A stretch of 6,277 bases of DNA from contig CAAGFD010000269.1 in NCBI GenBank assembly GCA_900769035.1, positions 1 to 6,277 on the forward strand. Reading direction: 5' to 3'. Under the pieces are notes generated by a model. That model saw only the letters and a list, made by a program, of their open reading frames with translations, searched no databases and was not told the DNA's origin. Below, piece by piece: positions 5,055 to 6,277 of this stretch (its first letter is position 1; each line of letters begins with the position of its first letter). Source of the DNA: Bacteroidales bacterium (GTDB lineage Bacteria > Bacteroidota > Bacteroidia > Bacteroidales > Paludibacteraceae). The position numbers and the translations under genes were made by a program.

Positions 5055-6277
5055 ATGTCGACAGATAAAATCAAATTTTCTTCCGCATTCTGGACTGCTA
5101 ATTTGGCTGAGATGCTTGAGCGCACCGCCTATTATGCAATCTTTGTTGCTATCACTCTTTACCTATCAAATATTTTAGGCTTTAATGATATTGAAGCGAG
5201 TCTTATATCCGGAGGTTTCTCTGCTTTGATGTATTTGTTACCGATTTTTTCCGGAGCTTATGCCGATAAAATAGGTTATAGAAAATCTATGATATTGGCT
5301 TTTACTTTAATGCCTATCGGTTACTTATTTTTAGGTCTACTACCCTACCTCTTCGAGGGTCTTGGTCTTGTAAAGTATGCTGATGCACCTGAGGGACCGG
5401 CTGCTTTGGTGGCAAACCTCGTTACGGAAACTCAATATTATGGCTTGCGGGAAAGTAATCTCCGTTGGCTTATTATTCCCGTAATGTTAATTTTGGTCGT
5501 GGGTGGTTCTTTTATAAGGAGTATTATTCGTGCTTCGGTGGCGCGTGAAACTACAACCGAAAATCGTGCTCGAGGCTACTCTATTTTTTATATGCTCGTC
5601 AATATAGGTGCCTTCAGTGGTAAATCTATTATCGACCCTCTGCGTGGTTGGATAGGTGAACGCGCATATATTTATGTGAATTTTGTTTCGGTTATCCTTT
5701 GCCTTCTTGCTTTGGTTATGGTGATATTGATGTACCATTCTGTAAACACTGCAGGTGAGGGAAAATCAATACGAGAGGTTTGTCAAGGGCTTGTTAAAGG
5801 TCTCACTAATTGGCGTTTACTCTGTCTTATATTTATAGCAACAGGTTTTTGGATGTGTCAGCAACAGCTTTATGCGAGTATGCCTAAGTACGTTATACGT
5901 ATGGCAGGAGAAAGTGCCAAACCCGGATGGATTGCCAATGTAAATCCTCTCGTTGTAGTATTGATGGTTAATTTAGTTACCAAGTGGATGTCGAAATATT
6001 CTGCTCTTACCTCTATGGTCGTAGGTATGATACTTGTTCCGGTAGCCGCTCTTGTGATGTCGACAGGTAATCTGCTTGGAAGTGAACCGATTTTGGGCAT
6101 GCATCCTATTACGTTGATGCTCGTACTCGGCATAATGCTACAGGGACTTTGCGAGTGTTTTATTACGCCACGATACCTTGAATATTTTTCCTTGCAAGCC
6201 CCTAAGGGTGAAGAGGGTATGTATCTGGGATTTAGTCAGTTGGATTCGTTTTTCTCTTCAATAATAGGTTTTGGACT
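5055..6277 (+). CDS. POT-like MFS transporter, N-terminal 407 residues (runs off window)
   Basis: This is an inner-membrane major facilitator protein related to the proton-dependent oligopeptide transporters. The frame is open from ATG 5055 to the window end, 407 codons plus two bases, with the 3' end missing. In the first membrane helix EMLER at 19-23, followed by TAYYAIF, is the E-x-x-E-R proton-coupling motif of the POT family. GAYADKIGYRK at 67-77, with Asp71, is the MFS loop 2-3 motif. FYMLVNIGAF near 178-187, with Asn183, fits the second PTR2 family signature. Hydrophobic segments alternate throughout. A long hydrophilic stretch of about 30 residues at 102-136 between helices 3 and 4 should face the periplasm. 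Substrate cannot be told: related Bacteroidota proteins are annotated as peptide or simply MFS transporters. The EMLERT sequence lacks the Phe that usually follows ExxER in canonical POTs. It has its own promoter and is probably functionally unrelated to uvrC. Confidence 0.88.
   Translation, partial: MSTDKIKFSSAFWTANLAEMLERTAYYAIFVAITLYLSNILGFNDIEASLISGGFSALMYLLPIFSGAYADKIGYRKSMILAFTLMPIGYLFLGLLPYLFEGLGLVKYADAPEGPAALVANLVTETQYYGLRESNLRWLIIPVMLILVVGGSFIRSIIRASVARETTTENRARGYSIFYMLVNIGAFSGKSIIDPLRGWIGERAYIYVNFVSVILCLLALVMVILMYHSVNTAGEGKSIREVCQGLVKGLTNWRLLCLIFIATGFWMCQQQLYASMPKYVIRMAGESAKPGWIANVNPLVVVLMVNLVTKWMSKYSALTSMVVGMILVPVAALVMSTGNLLGSEPILGMHPITLMLVLGIMLQGLCECFITPRYLEYFSLQAPKGEEGMYLGFSQLDSFFSSIIGFG

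Noticed and set aside
5535..5550. A second parS-like half site containing CGTGAAAC inside the transporter gene
   Set aside because: Only the right half matches; the left half lacks the complementary GTTNCACG, so it is no palindrome.

Overview
The window looks like a chromosomal contig end from a Bacteroidota bacterium, most likely a low-GC member of the Bacteroidales, probably uncultured. The reasons are the gene order mnmG-apt-uvrC, exact TAnnTTTG promoter elements ahead of two genes, the general lack of Shine-Dalgarno sequences, and the protein sequences themselves. Bases 1-18 are not biological: they match the 3' end of the Illumina TruSeq adapter, so the true left neighbour is lost.

Layout: 19-102 may be the last 27 codons of a truncated gene. 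103-492 has no gene. It is very AT-rich and carries repeated TTTTCAACA-type 9-mers in both orientations, including two abutting copies, together with AT-only tracts; I read it as a candidate replication origin (oriC). mnmG (tRNA modification) starts at 520 behind a promoter whose upstream part overlaps the last two 9-mers. A perfect 16-bp palindrome, TGTTCCACGTGGAACA at 2434-2449, lies between mnmG and apt and fits the chromosomal parS (ParB-binding) consensus. apt (adenine salvage) and uvrC (nucleotide excision repair) follow. After another TAnnTTTG promoter comes the first 407 codons of a POT-like major facilitator transporter, cut by the window end.

All genes run rightward, away from the candidate origin, which is the leading-strand arrangement expected if oriC is at 103-492. 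The most notable content is therefore architectural: an origin-like region about 2 kb from a consensus parS site, flanking mnmG, the gene that adjoins oriC in several bacterial phyla. The genes themselves are ordinary full-length housekeeping enzymes with their catalytic residues intact. Base composition rises from strongly AT-rich in mnmG and apt to about 50% GC from the 3' third of uvrC onward. No RNA gene, CRISPR array or mobile element was recognised.
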